Below are positions 29,586-39,486 of a DNA stretch of 64,000 nt, one piece after another; positions within the stretch are counted from its first letter, which is position 1, and each line of letters opens with the position of its first letter. The stretch covers positions 2,114-66,113 of the forward strand of contig JAJQGP010000094.1 in assembly GCA_021200475.1 (NCBI GenBank). The letters are read 5' to 3'. This DNA is from Lachnospiraceae bacterium. Lineage in GTDB: Bacteria > Bacillota > Clostridia > Lachnospirales > Lachnospiraceae. The notes beneath the pieces are model-generated. The model was not told the origin of the DNA, did not search any database, and saw only the letters and a list, made by a program, of their open reading frames with translations. Made by a program: the position numbers and the translations under genes.

Positions 29586-29703
29586 TGAACGACAAAATTC
29601 TTTTGTCATTCACTATAAATGATGCACACAGACGCGCATGGAATGGCTGCTTTGCAGCCTCGCGTCTGGCACACAGTAAAACGACTTACGTCGTTTACTA
29701 TAA
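29581..29703. repeat. Multi-hairpin intergenic element between lepB paralogue 3 and rnhB
   Basis: tatagtgaa-c-gacaaaa-ttc-ttttgtc-a-ttcactata; cagacgcg...cgcgtctg with inner ggctgc/gcagcc; agtaaaacgac...gtcgtttact. Confidence 0.65.
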
Positions 29704-29746
29704 AATAAAAGGAACTGTTTTGAATCATTACAAATAAGGGGACTTC

Positions 29747-30505
29747 ATGAAGCAGATAAAAGAAATCAGAGAAGAATTTGCGCAGGCCGGGGAATCTGAG
29801 CTTTCGCTGCTGTTTGAGAAATACGAAACTGACAGCCGGAGCGGAGTCCGCGGCCTGGTTGTGCAATACCGGAAAAAACTGGAGCGGCTTGCTGCGGAAC
29901 GGAAAAGACTCGAAACTATGCGTATTTATGAACATAAATATGAAGAACTGGGTCTGGTCTGCGGCATCGATGAAGCCGGCCGCGGCCCGCTGGCGGGTCC
30001 TGTTGTGGCCGGAGCAGTGATTCTGCCGGTGGATTGTGAAATCCTGTATCTGAATGATTCAAAGAAGCTCACGCCTGCACGGCGGGAGGAGCTGTTTGAT
30101 GAAATACAGGAAAAAGCTGTCGCATATGGCATTGGTATGACATCTCCAGCCCGGATTGATGAAATTAATATTTTACAGGCCACTTATGAAGCCATGCGGG
30201 AGGCCATTTCCAAACTGAATCCGCAGCCAGAGATATTGCTGAATGATGCAGTGACGATTCCCCAGGTTTCCTGCAGGCAGGTACCGATCATCGGCGGGGA
30301 TGGAAAAAGCCTGTCGATTGCGGCTGCCAGCGTACTGGCTAAGGTGACCAGAGACCGGCTCATGATGGAATACGACCGGATAATGCCGCAATACGGGTTT
30401 GCCGCACACAAAGGCTATGGCACCACAGCGCATATTGAGGCGCTGAAACAGTATGGACCATCTCCAATTCACAGAAAAACCTTTATCGGACACTTTCTGG
30501 AGTAG
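29747..30505 (+). CDS. rnhB: Ribonuclease HII
   Basis: GIDEAGRGPLAGPVVAGAVIL, DSKKLTPARREELFD, KVTRDRLM. Confidence 0.95.
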   Translation: MKQIKEIREEFAQAGESELSLLFEKYETDSRSGVRGLVVQYRKKLERLAAERKRLETMRIYEHKYEELGLVCGIDEAGRGPLAGPVVAGAVILPVDCEILYLNDSKKLTPARREELFDEIQEKAVAYGIGMTSPARIDEINILQATYEAMREAISKLNPQPEILLNDAVTIPQVSCRQVPIIGGDGKSLSIAAASVLAKVTRDRLMMEYDRIMPQYGFAAHKGYGTTAHIEALKQYGPSPIHRKTFIGHFLE

Positions 30506-30560
30506 TTACCCCATGGATGCAGACCAAAACAGGCATGGCAGAATTCACGGAGAAATTTTT

Positions 30561-30908
30561 ATGAACAAACGTATGGTCGGTTCTGCATATGAAGCACGTG
30601 CGGCAGCACATCTGGAATCGCTTGGATACCGCATCGTATGTCAGAATTATCGCTCCCGGGCCGGCGAGATCGACCTGGTTGCCCGTCATCAGGGATATCT
30701 TGTGTTTGTGGAAGTGAAATATCGTTCCGACAGGAGCAGTGGAAGCGCAGCAGAAGCCGTCGATTTCAAAAAGCAGCAGCGGATTATCCGCGTGGCACGG
30801 TGGTATCTGATGGAGCATCATCTGCCGGAAGAGACACCTGTGCGTTTTGATGTTGTTGCGTTTGATGAAAATCAGGTATGTGTGATACCAGATGCATTTT
30901 GGGCATAA
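30561..30908 (+). CDS. YraN family protein (UPF0102, endonuclease-like fold)
   Basis: GSAYEARAAAHLESLGYRIVCQNYRSRAGEIDLVARHQGYLVFVEVKYR. Confidence 0.93.
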   Translation: MNKRMVGSAYEARAAAHLESLGYRIVCQNYRSRAGEIDLVARHQGYLVFVEVKYRSDRSSGSAAEAVDFKKQQRIIRVARWYLMEHHLPEETPVRFDVVAFDENQVCVIPDAFWA

Positions 30909-30915
30909 AACTTTC

Positions 30916-30950
30916 GTAACAGTTCAGAGCAGCATCGAAAAAAACGGGTG
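30916..30950. repeat. Family-1 repeat, degenerate left end
   Basis: gtaacagttcagagcagcatcgaaa, matches the outer end of the long copies read in reverse. Confidence 0.5.
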
Positions 30951-30985
30951 CTGTGTGCAAATCTGAAAGAGACAGGAGTACAGGC

Positions 30986-31879
30986 ATGATGCATTTGATC
31001 AGAAAGAAAGAGGGAAGTCATTTACGGGAAAACACGCAGGATGGAGTACTCTACTTTACGTTTCCGGCTTATGAAGAGCTTCCCTTCCTGACGCATGGCT
31101 TTAGCAGTCGAATTGGCGGAGTCAGTGAGCGGGAACTTGGAGAAATGAACCTGAGCTTTACCCGCGGAGATGACCCACAGCGCGTAAGAGAAAATTTTCA
31201 CAGAATTGCGGCCGCGGTCGGATTTCCTTACGATCGCATGGTTTTTTCCTGTCAGACACATACGACAAATGTTCGCGAAGTGACGGAGAAAGACTGTGGA
31301 AAAGGTTATCTGTGCGAGCGGGATTATCAGGATGTAGATGGCCTGGTGACGAATGTACCGGGTGTGGTTCTGACAACCTTTTACGCGGACTGTGTGCCGC
31401 TTTTTTTCGTGGACCCGGTTCACAGGGCAATCGGACTGTCTCATTCCGGCTGGCGCGGCACAGTAAATGACATCGCCGGGGCAACCGTGAGAAAAATGAA
31501 CGAATTATATAAAACCGATCCTTCTGACCTGCTTGCTGCCATTGGCCCATCTATCTGCAAAGACTGTTACGAGGTCGGCGAGGATGTGATTTTGGAAGTG
31601 CGAAATCATTTTCCTGAGAAGCTGTGGCCGATTTTATATTCCGGTAAAAGCAGCGAAAAAACAGACGAACCAAAAAGGGAATCTGCTGACAGTAACAACA
31701 AATATCAGCTGAATCTTTGGGAATGCTGCCGGCAAAACATGCTGCACGCCGGCCTGTGCACAGAAAATATTACCGTTACAGACCTGTGCACCTGCTGCAA
31801 TCCGGAAATCTTTTTCTCTCATCGCGCTTCACATGGGAAACGCGGAAATCTGGCGGCTTTTCTGGCTTTGAAAGAATGA
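30986..31879 (+). CDS. pgeF: Peptidoglycan editing factor PgeF (laccase-domain protein)
   Basis: LTHGFSSRIGGVS, QTHTTNV, DGLVTN, TFYADCVPLFFVDP, GLSHSGWRGT. Confidence 0.93.
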   Translation: MMHLIRKKEGSHLRENTQDGVLYFTFPAYEELPFLTHGFSSRIGGVSERELGEMNLSFTRGDDPQRVRENFHRIAAAVGFPYDRMVFSCQTHTTNVREVTEKDCGKGYLCERDYQDVDGLVTNVPGVVLTTFYADCVPLFFVDPVHRAIGLSHSGWRGTVNDIAGATVRKMNELYKTDPSDLLAAIGPSICKDCYEVGEDVILEVRNHFPEKLWPILYSGKSSEKTDEPKRESADSNNKYQLNLWECCRQNMLHAGLCTENITVTDLCTCCNPEIFFSHRASHGKRGNLAAFLALKE

Positions 31880-31987
31880 CTGTATGCACTTTTTTATTGA
31901 CGCACAGGACGCAAGATGCTATACTTTTTGCGTGTTTTTCAGATGAATTCATATAAAACGTACCTTGTACGAAAGAGAGGGAGACCT

Positions 31988-33169
31988 ATGTCCGAAATAG
32001 AATCGCTGGATCAGATCATGCCGGTCGGTCCGCTGAAAATAGCAGCTCTGGAGGGCTGCCGGGAATTTGGAGCAGCCGTTGACGCGTGCCTTGTAGAGTC
32101 CAGAAAGAACAGCCATCTGAAACCAGAGAACAGCAATGTCATCTCTCAGCCCGGATATATCGCAGATACCTATCTGCTGGACTGCAGCTGTCCCCGATTT
32201 GGCACTGGAGAAGGCAAAGGGCAGATCAACGATTCTGTCCGCGGCACGGATCTGTATATCCTGGTAGATGTTTGCAACTACAGCCTTACCTACACGGTCT
32301 GTGGTCATGTAAACCATATGTCCCCGGATAACCATTTCCAGGATTTGAAGCGCATTATCGCCACGGCGAATGGGAAAGCGAAGCGAGTGAATGTTGTGAT
32401 GCCTTTCCTGTATGAGGGCAGACAGCATAAACGTTCCAAAAGAGAATCCCTGGATTGCTCCCTGGCCCTGCAGGAGCTGGCGGATATGGGAGTCTCCAAT
32501 ATTATTACATTTGACGCGCACGACCCGCGGGTGCAGAATGCCATTCCGCTGAGCGGCTTTGATTCCTTTATGCCGACTTACCAGTTTCTGAAGGCACTGG
32601 TAGACAATGTCGAGGATTTTCAGATCGATAATGATCATCTGATGATTATCAGCCCGGACGAAGGTGCCATGAGCCGAGCGGTATACTTTTCCGGCATCCT
32701 TGGCGTAGATATGGGTATGTTTTACAAGCGAAGGGATTATTCCGTTATTGTGGATGGGAAAAACCCGATCGTAGCACATGAGTTTCTGGGTGATTCAGTC
32801 GAAGGCAAAGACGTGATTGTTGTGGACGATATGATTTCTTCCGGAGAGAGTATGCTTGATGTTGCGAAACAGGTGAAAGAACGCGGTGCAAGGCGTGTAT
32901 TTGTTTGTACGACCTTCGGTCTTTTTACAAATGGACTAGCAAAATTCGACAGCTATTACGAACAGGGATTTATTACGAAAGTGGTGACCACCAATCTCCA
33001 TTACCGGAACCCGGAGCTGCTTTCGAAGCCATATTATGCGGAAGCAGATATGACAAAGTTCCTTGCTACGATTATTGAGACTCTGAACCATGATTCGACT
33101 CTGAGTAATATTGAGACACCGACCGCGAAAATTCATGAGTTGCTTTCAAAGATTCATAATAAGGACTAA
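31988..33169 (+). CDS. prs: Ribose-phosphate pyrophosphokinase
   Basis: Start at MSEIESLDQ; MPFLYEGRQHKR, SPDEGAMSRA, DVIVVDDMISSGESMLD. Confidence 0.92.
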   Translation: MSEIESLDQIMPVGPLKIAALEGCREFGAAVDACLVESRKNSHLKPENSNVISQPGYIADTYLLDCSCPRFGTGEGKGQINDSVRGTDLYILVDVCNYSLTYTVCGHVNHMSPDNHFQDLKRIIATANGKAKRVNVVMPFLYEGRQHKRSKRESLDCSLALQELADMGVSNIITFDAHDPRVQNAIPLSGFDSFMPTYQFLKALVDNVEDFQIDNDHLMIISPDEGAMSRAVYFSGILGVDMGMFYKRRDYSVIVDGKNPIVAHEFLGDSVEGKDVIVVDDMISSGESMLDVAKQVKERGARRVFVCTTFGLFTNGLAKFDSYYEQGFITKVVTTNLHYRNPELLSKPYYAEADMTKFLATIIETLNHDSTLSNIETPTAKIHELLSKIHNKD

Positions 33170-33187
33170 ACAGAAACTGGATGGAAT

Positions 33188-34513
33188 ATGAATAAAAAAT
33201 GTTTGGAACATAAAATAACTGCTGTTGAGCCGGACAGTATTGCCGAGGAGCTTGAGCTTGCTCCCGGAGATATGGTTCTCTCTGTCAATGGACAAAAAAT
33301 CGAGGATGTCTTTGATTACCATTATCTGATTAATGAGGAATATCTGACCGTACAGGTGCGCAAGGAAAACGGGGAAGAGTGGGAGCTGGAAATAGAAAAA
33401 GAGTACGAGGATGATCTTGGGATTACATTTGAGAGTTCTCTGATGGATGAGTACCGTTCCTGCCGGAACCATTGTATTTTTTGCTTTATTGATCAGATGC
33501 CAAAAGGCATGCGGGATACCTTGTATTTTAAAGACGATGATTCCAGGCTTTCTTTTTTGCAGGGAAATTATGTTACGCTGACGAACATGAGCGATCATGA
33601 CATTGACCGCATTATCCGTTATCATCTGGAACCGATCAATATTTCATTTCATACCATGAACCCGACTCTTCGCTGCGAGATGCTGCGGAATCGTTTCGCC
33701 GGAGATATTTTCCCGAAAGTGCGCCGGATGGCAGACGCCGGGATTGAACTGAATGGACAGATTGTACTCTGCCGCGGCATCAATGACGGAGAAGAACTAA
33801 ACACTTCCATACAAAAGCTTATAGAATATCTTCCGCAGCTGCGCAGCGTGTCTGTTGTACCGGTTGGACTGACACGCTTCCGGGACGGTTTATATCCGCT
33901 GGAGGCTTTTACACCCGAAGATGCCGGAGAGGTCATTGACTGTATTGAAAGCTGGCAGAAAAAGATTTACGGAGAATTCGGACTGCATTTTATCCATGCC
34001 TCAGATGAATGGTACGTACTCGCCGGCCGCGATTTTCCGGAAGCAGATCGCTATGACGGGTATCTGCAGCTGGAAAATGGGGTTGGTATGATGCGGTTGC
34101 TGATGGAAGAGGTCCGGGAGGCTCTGGACGAAGAGAACGGCGCAGTGGGACTGCCGCCTCGCGAAATATCCATAGCAACCGGTATGCTGGCAGGTCCTTA
34201 CCTGAAAAACCTGTGTGATCGTATCTGTGAAAAGTATCCCCATGTTCTTTGCCATGTTTATGAGATTCGCAATGACTACTTTGGGGAGTCCATCACGGTA
34301 GCCGGACTGATCACCGGTACGGATCTTCTGGCGCAGCTGAAAGACAAAAGGCTCGGCGGGGAGCTTCTGTTGCCATGCAGTATGCTTCGCAGCGGTGAGA
34401 GAGTGTTTTTAGACGATGCCAGTGTGGAAGACCTGGAGAAAAACCTGGCAGTTTCGATCCGTGTGGTAGAATCAGACGGACGTGATTTTGTAAGTGCAAT
34501 TGTCGGAGAATAA
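33188..34513 (+). CDS. DUF512 domain / TIGR03279-type putative radical SAM protein with N-terminal PDZ-like region
   Basis: [60 protein letters not shown]. Confidence 0.92.
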   Translation: MNKKCLEHKITAVEPDSIAEELELAPGDMVLSVNGQKIEDVFDYHYLINEEYLTVQVRKENGEEWELEIEKEYEDDLGITFESSLMDEYRSCRNHCIFCFIDQMPKGMRDTLYFKDDDSRLSFLQGNYVTLTNMSDHDIDRIIRYHLEPINISFHTMNPTLRCEMLRNRFAGDIFPKVRRMADAGIELNGQIVLCRGINDGEELNTSIQKLIEYLPQLRSVSVVPVGLTRFRDGLYPLEAFTPEDAGEVIDCIESWQKKIYGEFGLHFIHASDEWYVLAGRDFPEADRYDGYLQLENGVGMMRLLMEEVREALDEENGAVGLPPREISIATGMLAGPYLKNLCDRICEKYPHVLCHVYEIRNDYFGESITVAGLITGTDLLAQLKDKRLGGELLLPCSMLRSGERVFLDDASVEDLEKNLAVSIRVVESDGRDFVSAIVGE

Positions 34514-34532
34514 GGACACAGGAGGAATTTTT

Positions 34533-35858
34533 ATGAAACCGATTGTAGCGATTGTCGGGAGACCGAATGTGGGGAAATCCACGCTGTTTAATGCGCTGGC
34601 CGGTTCCAATATTTCAATTGTAAAGGATACGCCTGGTGTGACCAGGGATCGCATCTATACCGATGTGGAATGGCTGAACCTGAATTTCACGCTGATTGAT
34701 ACCGGCGGCATTGAACCGGAAAGCCGGGATATTATGCTCTCCCAGATGCGTGAGCAGGCACAGATCGCGATTGACACCGCGGATGTGATTATTTTTCTTG
34801 TCGACTGTCAGCAGGGACTGACAGACTCGGACGCAAAGGTGGCGGATATGCTTCGCCGTTCAAAAAAACCAGTGGTGCTGGCTGTAAATAAGGTAGACAG
34901 TTTTAAAAAATTTCAGGCGGATGTGTACGAATTTTACAATCTGGGGATTGGTGATCCGGTGCCCATTTCTGCAGCGAACCGACAGGGACTCGGTGATATG
35001 CTTGACGCGGTGACCTCTTATTTTGATCCGGAAAAGGTCTATATGGAAGAGGATGCGCGTCCGCGTATCGCAATTGTAGGCAAGCCAAATGTCGGCAAAT
35101 CCTCTCTCATCAACAAGCTGCTGGGGGAGAACCGCCTGATCGTGACGGATATTGCGGGTACAACGCGTGACGCTGTCGACGCTGCGGTCAAATGGCAGGG
35201 GCAGGAGTATGTGTTTATTGATACCGCCGGACTGCGCCGGAAAAATAAAATCAAAGAAGACATCGAGCGCTACAGTATTATCCGCACGGTTTCCGCGGTG
35301 GAACGCGCGGACGTAGTCGTTATGATGATCGATGCCACGGAAGGGGTGACCGAGCAGGACGCGCACATCGCCGGCATCGCGCATGAACGCGGCAAGGGAA
35401 TCGTGATCGCGGTAAATAAATGGGACGCCATTGAAAAGAATGACAAGACAATTTATGAATATACGGCCAGAATCCGTCAGGTTCTTTCTTATATGCCTTA
35501 TGCGGAAATCATCTTTATTTCTGCGGAGACAGGGCAGAGGCTGCCGAAGCTTTTTGAAACGATTGACATGGTGATTCAGAATCAGTCCATGCGTGTAAAG
35601 ACCGGTGTATTGAATGAAATCATGGCGGAAGCAGTGGCTCTGCAGCAGCCGCCGACTGATAAAGGGAAGCGTCTGAAGCTGTTCTATATCACACAGGCGA
35701 GGGTGAAGCCTCCTACTTTTGTGATCTTTGTCAATGACAGATCATTGATGCATTTTTCTTACTTAAGATACCTGGAGAATCGGATTCGGGATGCTTTTGG
35801 CTTCCGGGGTACTCCACTGAAATTTATCATCCGGGAACGAAAGGACAACGAGAAATAA
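34533..35858 (+). CDS. der: Ribosome-associated GTPase Der (EngA)
   Basis: Two G domains: [16 protein letters not shown] and [21 protein letters not shown]-like C-terminus. Confidence 0.97.
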   Translation: MKPIVAIVGRPNVGKSTLFNALAGSNISIVKDTPGVTRDRIYTDVEWLNLNFTLIDTGGIEPESRDIMLSQMREQAQIAIDTADVIIFLVDCQQGLTDSDAKVADMLRRSKKPVVLAVNKVDSFKKFQADVYEFYNLGIGDPVPISAANRQGLGDMLDAVTSYFDPEKVYMEEDARPRIAIVGKPNVGKSSLINKLLGENRLIVTDIAGTTRDAVDAAVKWQGQEYVFIDTAGLRRKNKIKEDIERYSIIRTVSAVERADVVVMMIDATEGVTEQDAHIAGIAHERGKGIVIAVNKWDAIEKNDKTIYEYTARIRQVLSYMPYAEIIFISAETGQRLPKLFETIDMVIQNQSMRVKTGVLNEIMAEAVALQQPPTDKGKRLKLFYITQARVKPPTFVIFVNDRSLMHFSYLRYLENRIRDAFGFRGTPLKFIIRERKDNEK

Positions 35859-36506
35859 ATGGAACGATTGGCATGTCTTGCGATAGGTTATGTATTTGGC
35901 CTCTTTGAGACCAGCTATATTATCGGACGGCTGCACGGGATTGACATCCGTGACTATGGCAGCGGAAACGCCGGTACGACAAATATGTTCCGCACGATGG
36001 GAAAAGGATGGGGAGCAATTACATTTCTGGGAGATTCGTTTAAAGCTATTTTTGCCGCATTGGCCGCATGGCTGATTTTGGGAAAAACGTATGCCGATAT
36101 CTGGCCGCTTCTGTGTCTGTATACTGGATTCGGTGCAATATTAGGGCACAATTTTCCCTTTTATTTAAAGTTTCATGGCGGTAAGGGGATTGCGACGACC
36201 GGAGGAACCATTTTTGCGATCAATCGCCCCTTATGCGGACTGGCGATCCTGGGATTCTGCGCCGGGTTATTTCTGACCGGCTATGTATCTGTAGGCTCGC
36301 TTGTTGTGGCGGCTGGTTTTCTGATAGAGACCATTCTTTTCGGACAGCTTGGTATATTTGGTATGACACAACGGTATCTGAATGAAATGTATGTAGTTAC
36401 AGCAGTAGTTACCGCATTGGCTTTTTATATGCATCGCGGGAATCTTGACCGCCTGCGCAGGGGAGAAGAGCGGAAAGCCGGATTCCTGAATAAAACAAAA
36501 CAATAA
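35859..36506 (+). CDS. plsY: Glycerol-3-phosphate acyltransferase PlsY
   Basis: DIRDYGSGNAGTTNMFRTMGK, LGHNFPFYLKFHGGKGIAT. Confidence 0.95.
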   Translation: MERLACLAIGYVFGLFETSYIIGRLHGIDIRDYGSGNAGTTNMFRTMGKGWGAITFLGDSFKAIFAALAAWLILGKTYADIWPLLCLYTGFGAILGHNFPFYLKFHGGKGIATTGGTIFAINRPLCGLAILGFCAGLFLTGYVSVGSLVVAAGFLIETILFGQLGIFGMTQRYLNEMYVVTAVVTALAFYMHRGNLDRLRRGEERKAGFLNKTKQ

Positions 36507-36590
36507 GATATACAGGAGCGGAATGGATCCTGCTTCGCTGCAGGAGCATCATCCATGTCTCAGGTTTACAGGAAGAATGGAGGATATGGT

Positions 36591-37598
36591 ATGGCAAAAA
36601 TCGGTGTAATTGGTGCAGGCGGCTGGGGGCTTGCCCTGTCGAAACTATTATGCGAAAATGGAAATGATGTGACGCTCTGGTCCTTTCTGGAATCCGATGC
36701 GGAACAAATCCGCAAGGCCCATGAACTGCCGTCGAAGCTTCCGGGAGTCACGATTCCGGAACAGATTCAGGTGACTTCGGATCTGGCTGTCGCAGTGCGC
36801 GGGCAGGAGCTTCTTGTCATGGTCAGTCCTTCAGCAGTTGTGCGGGAGACTGCCAGAAAGATGAAACCTCTGGTGGCAGAAGGTACGGTGATAGTAAATG
36901 CAGCGAAGGGGATCGAAGAAGGAAGCCTCATGACGATGACAGATGTAATTGAGGATGAGATTCCACAGGCACAGACAGCTGTCATTTCCGGCCCCAGCCA
37001 TGCAGAGGAAGTAGGGCGGGGGATGCCGACCGCAATTGTGATCGGGGCAAAGGATGAACAGACGGCGCGATCGCTTCAGAAGCTTTTCATGAGCCCGGTG
37101 TTTCGCGTCTATATCAGCTCCGATATGATTGGAATTGAACTCGGTGGTTCACTGAAAAATGTCATTGCCCTCGCTGCAGGTATCGCGGATGGCATGGGCT
37201 ATGGCGACAATGCAAAGGCGGCTCTTATTACACGAGGGATTGTAGAGATCGCCCGGCTCGGTATAAAAATGGGCGGTCAGTTTGAAACATTCTGCGGACT
37301 CACCGGGATTGGAGACCTGATTGTCACCTGCGCGAGTATGCACAGCCGAAACCGCCGTGCCGGAATTCTTCTGGGGCAGGGATATTCGATGGAAGAGGCA
37401 ATGAAGGAAGTCAACATGGTTGTGGAGGGCGTTTATTCGACAAAATCAGCTGTTGCGCTTGCAAAAAAATATGATGTGGAACTTCCGATTATAGAGCAGG
37501 TAAACAAGATTCTTTTTGAAGGAAAAAACCCGAAGGAGACTGTATCAGCTCTGATGCTCCGAGACATGGGGGTAGAGAATTCGCTGACGCCATGGTAA
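36591..37598 (+). CDS. gpsA: NAD(P)H-dependent glycerol-3-phosphate dehydrogenase
   Basis: IGVIGAGGWGLALSKLLCENGNDVTLW, SGPSHAEEVGRGMPTA, GLTGIGDLIVTC. Confidence 0.96.
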   Translation: MAKIGVIGAGGWGLALSKLLCENGNDVTLWSFLESDAEQIRKAHELPSKLPGVTIPEQIQVTSDLAVAVRGQELLVMVSPSAVVRETARKMKPLVAEGTVIVNAAKGIEEGSLMTMTDVIEDEIPQAQTAVISGPSHAEEVGRGMPTAIVIGAKDEQTARSLQKLFMSPVFRVYISSDMIGIELGGSLKNVIALAAGIADGMGYGDNAKAALITRGIVEIARLGIKMGGQFETFCGLTGIGDLIVTCASMHSRNRRAGILLGQGYSMEEAMKEVNMVVEGVYSTKSAVALAKKYDVELPIIEQVNKILFEGKNPKETVSALMLRDMGVENSLTPW

Positions 37599-37819
37599 AA
37601 ATTAATTGTATTTTTTTTAATACGTCTGCCCGGGAAATCGTTGTAATTTCCGGGCATTTGTGATAGGATAAGATATCCGTGGGAAGGGGATGCTTTTTTT
37701 GTGTATTTGTGCGTGAAAAAATTAACAATCATAGAAATTCATACCCTTATCACTATCGCTGCGGAAGAGAACAACCAGTGATAACAAAATTACAATTGCA
37801 AAGAGAAAGGGGAACGTCT

Positions 37820-38251
37820 ATGCATCTGGTTCAGGATGAAAATGGTAATGCGGTTCCACATTCACACGAAAACGGAGAGCATACCCATACACATACCCAT
37901 ACGTATGAGCACTCCCATCCACACACGCATGAACATGGTCATGAAGATGAACACAATCATTCTCATGATCACGGGGAAGAACATTGTCATGTCCATGAGG
38001 GCGAGCATGCACATTGCGGCGCATGTGAAGCACATGCGCAGGAAGCTCCGGAAGGAGATAAAATGGTTGCACTGCTTGACTATATGCTCAAACACAATGA
38101 GCATCATGCAGCAGAGCTTGATCAGGTAGCCGGAAAGTTCCGCGAAGAAGGAAAAGAAGCGGCAGCAGAGCAGATCAAAAAAGCAGTAGATGAATTTCAA
38201 AAAGGAAACCTGTATTTAAAGCTTGCGTTGTCAATGGTACAGGAAGGCTAA
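37820..38251 (+). CDS. Histidine-rich metal-binding protein (CooJ/HypB-like His tract) with C-terminal helical domain
   Basis: 143 aa; about 23 His in the first ~72 residues (HTHTHTHTYEHSHPHTHEHGHEDEHNHSHDHGEEHCHVHEGEHAHC); upstream of cooT/cooC. Confidence 0.85.
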   Translation: MHLVQDENGNAVPHSHENGEHTHTHTHTYEHSHPHTHEHGHEDEHNHSHDHGEEHCHVHEGEHAHCGACEAHAQEAPEGDKMVALLDYMLKHNEHHAAELDQVAGKFREEGKEAAAEQIKKAVDEFQKGNLYLKLALSMVQEG

Positions 38252-38308
38252 GCAGCTTCCGTCCGGAAACTGCGAAACGTTGCGAAGGTTTAAAAGGAGG
38301 TGTGCGAA

Positions 38309-38503
38309 ATGTGTCTGGCGACTGTGTATGCGAAAAATGAACCCGACAGTATCATTCTGGAGTATGTCAGCAAGATTGAAGTGGACGGGAAGCAGATCAC
38401 ACTTACAGATGTAATGGGTGAGCGGAAGACGATTGAAGGCACGCTGGCTATGGCAGATCTGACCGGCGGCAAGGTGGAGATCAACTGTGAAGATGTCGCG
38501 TAA
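38309..38503 (+). CDS. cooT: CooT family nickel-binding protein
   Basis: 64 aa; MCLATVYAKNEP...; Cys2 as in CooT; next to cooC. Confidence 0.78.
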   Translation: MCLATVYAKNEPDSIILEYVSKIEVDGKQITLTDVMGERKTIEGTLAMADLTGGKVEINCEDVA

Positions 38504-38570
38504 TGTCCGGGTTTCTGATCCGTACTATAAATTTTTATAAGCGATAGGGAAAAGGAGGCATGCAGTTTTC

Positions 38571-39344
38571 ATGGCTCATGTGATTGCGATAGCAGGAAAA
38601 GGCGGCGTTGGCAAAACAACGCTCGGCGGTTTGCTGATACAGACGATGTGCATGGAAGGGAAACGCCCGATCCTTGCAGTGGACGCCGATGCGAACTCAA
38701 ACCTGAACGAAGTCCTTGGCGTCGATGTAGAGATGACGCTCGGAGATGTGCGCGAGACCGTACTCCACGATGCAGACAAGCTGGACCGGAACATTCCTTC
38801 CGGTATGACAAAAGCGGATTATACAGAGATGATGCTTCAGCGCTGTCTTGCAGAGGATGACGATTTTGATCTTCTGGTGATGGGAAGATCCCAGGGGCAG
38901 GGTTGCTATTGTTACGTAAACGGTCTGTTGCAGGCGCAGCTGGCAAAGCTGATTCCGAATTATAAGTATGTGGTGGTAGACAATGAAGCGGGGATGGAGC
39001 ACATCAGCCGTGGTATTTTACCAAAGGTGGATACGATGCTGCTCATCAGCGACTGCTCCAGGAGAGGAGTTCAGGCAACCGAGCGTATTGCTGAGCTGGT
39101 GGAAGAGTGCCATCTGAATCCGAAAACAATCGGTCTGATCGTGAATCGTGCGCCGAACGGACAGTTAAATGCCGGTACAAAGGAAGAGATTGAAAAGAGT
39201 GGGCTCCGCCTGCTTGGCGTTGTACCGCAGGATGAGCAGGTTTACGAATATGACTGCGAAGGCAGACCTACCTCTTCGCTTCCGGAGGACTCACCGGTGC
39301 GCCTTGCGCTCAATGAGATCCTGAAAACAATCAATCTGAAGTAA
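38571..39344 (+). CDS. cooC: CODH maturation ATPase CooC (copy 1)
   Basis: IAGKGGVGKTTLGG deviant Walker A, CYC (CxC) motif in GQGCYCYVNG, DNEAGMEHISRG. Confidence 0.9.
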   Translation: MAHVIAIAGKGGVGKTTLGGLLIQTMCMEGKRPILAVDADANSNLNEVLGVDVEMTLGDVRETVLHDADKLDRNIPSGMTKADYTEMMLQRCLAEDDDFDLLVMGRSQGQGCYCYVNGLLQAQLAKLIPNYKYVVVDNEAGMEHISRGILPKVDTMLLISDCSRRGVQATERIAELVEECHLNPKTIGLIVNRAPNGQLNAGTKEEIEKSGLRLLGVVPQDEQVYEYDCEGRPTSSLPEDSPVRLALNEILKTINLK

Positions 39345-39486
39345 CTGTCTGCCATCGTTTTTGCGCGCCCGGCGCAGATGGCAGACAATTATGAACGGCG
39401 GCGGGCAGAAATTGCGGAATCCTTCTGGAGCATACTTTTTGCCGCAGCCGGATAAACACTTTACTAAATAAACTTGGAGGTTATTT

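Noticed and set aside
37860-38030. Low-complexity cat/cac-rich tract considered as a tandem repeat or CRISPR-like array
   Set aside because: It is the coding sequence for the His-rich domain; no regular repeat-spacer structure.
37862-38200. 112-aa Met/Phe-rich minus-strand ORF opposite the His-rich gene, resembling a membrane protein
   Set aside because: The hydrophobic Met-rich sequence is the direct reverse complement of His codon runs (cat/cac), so it is a composition artefact.
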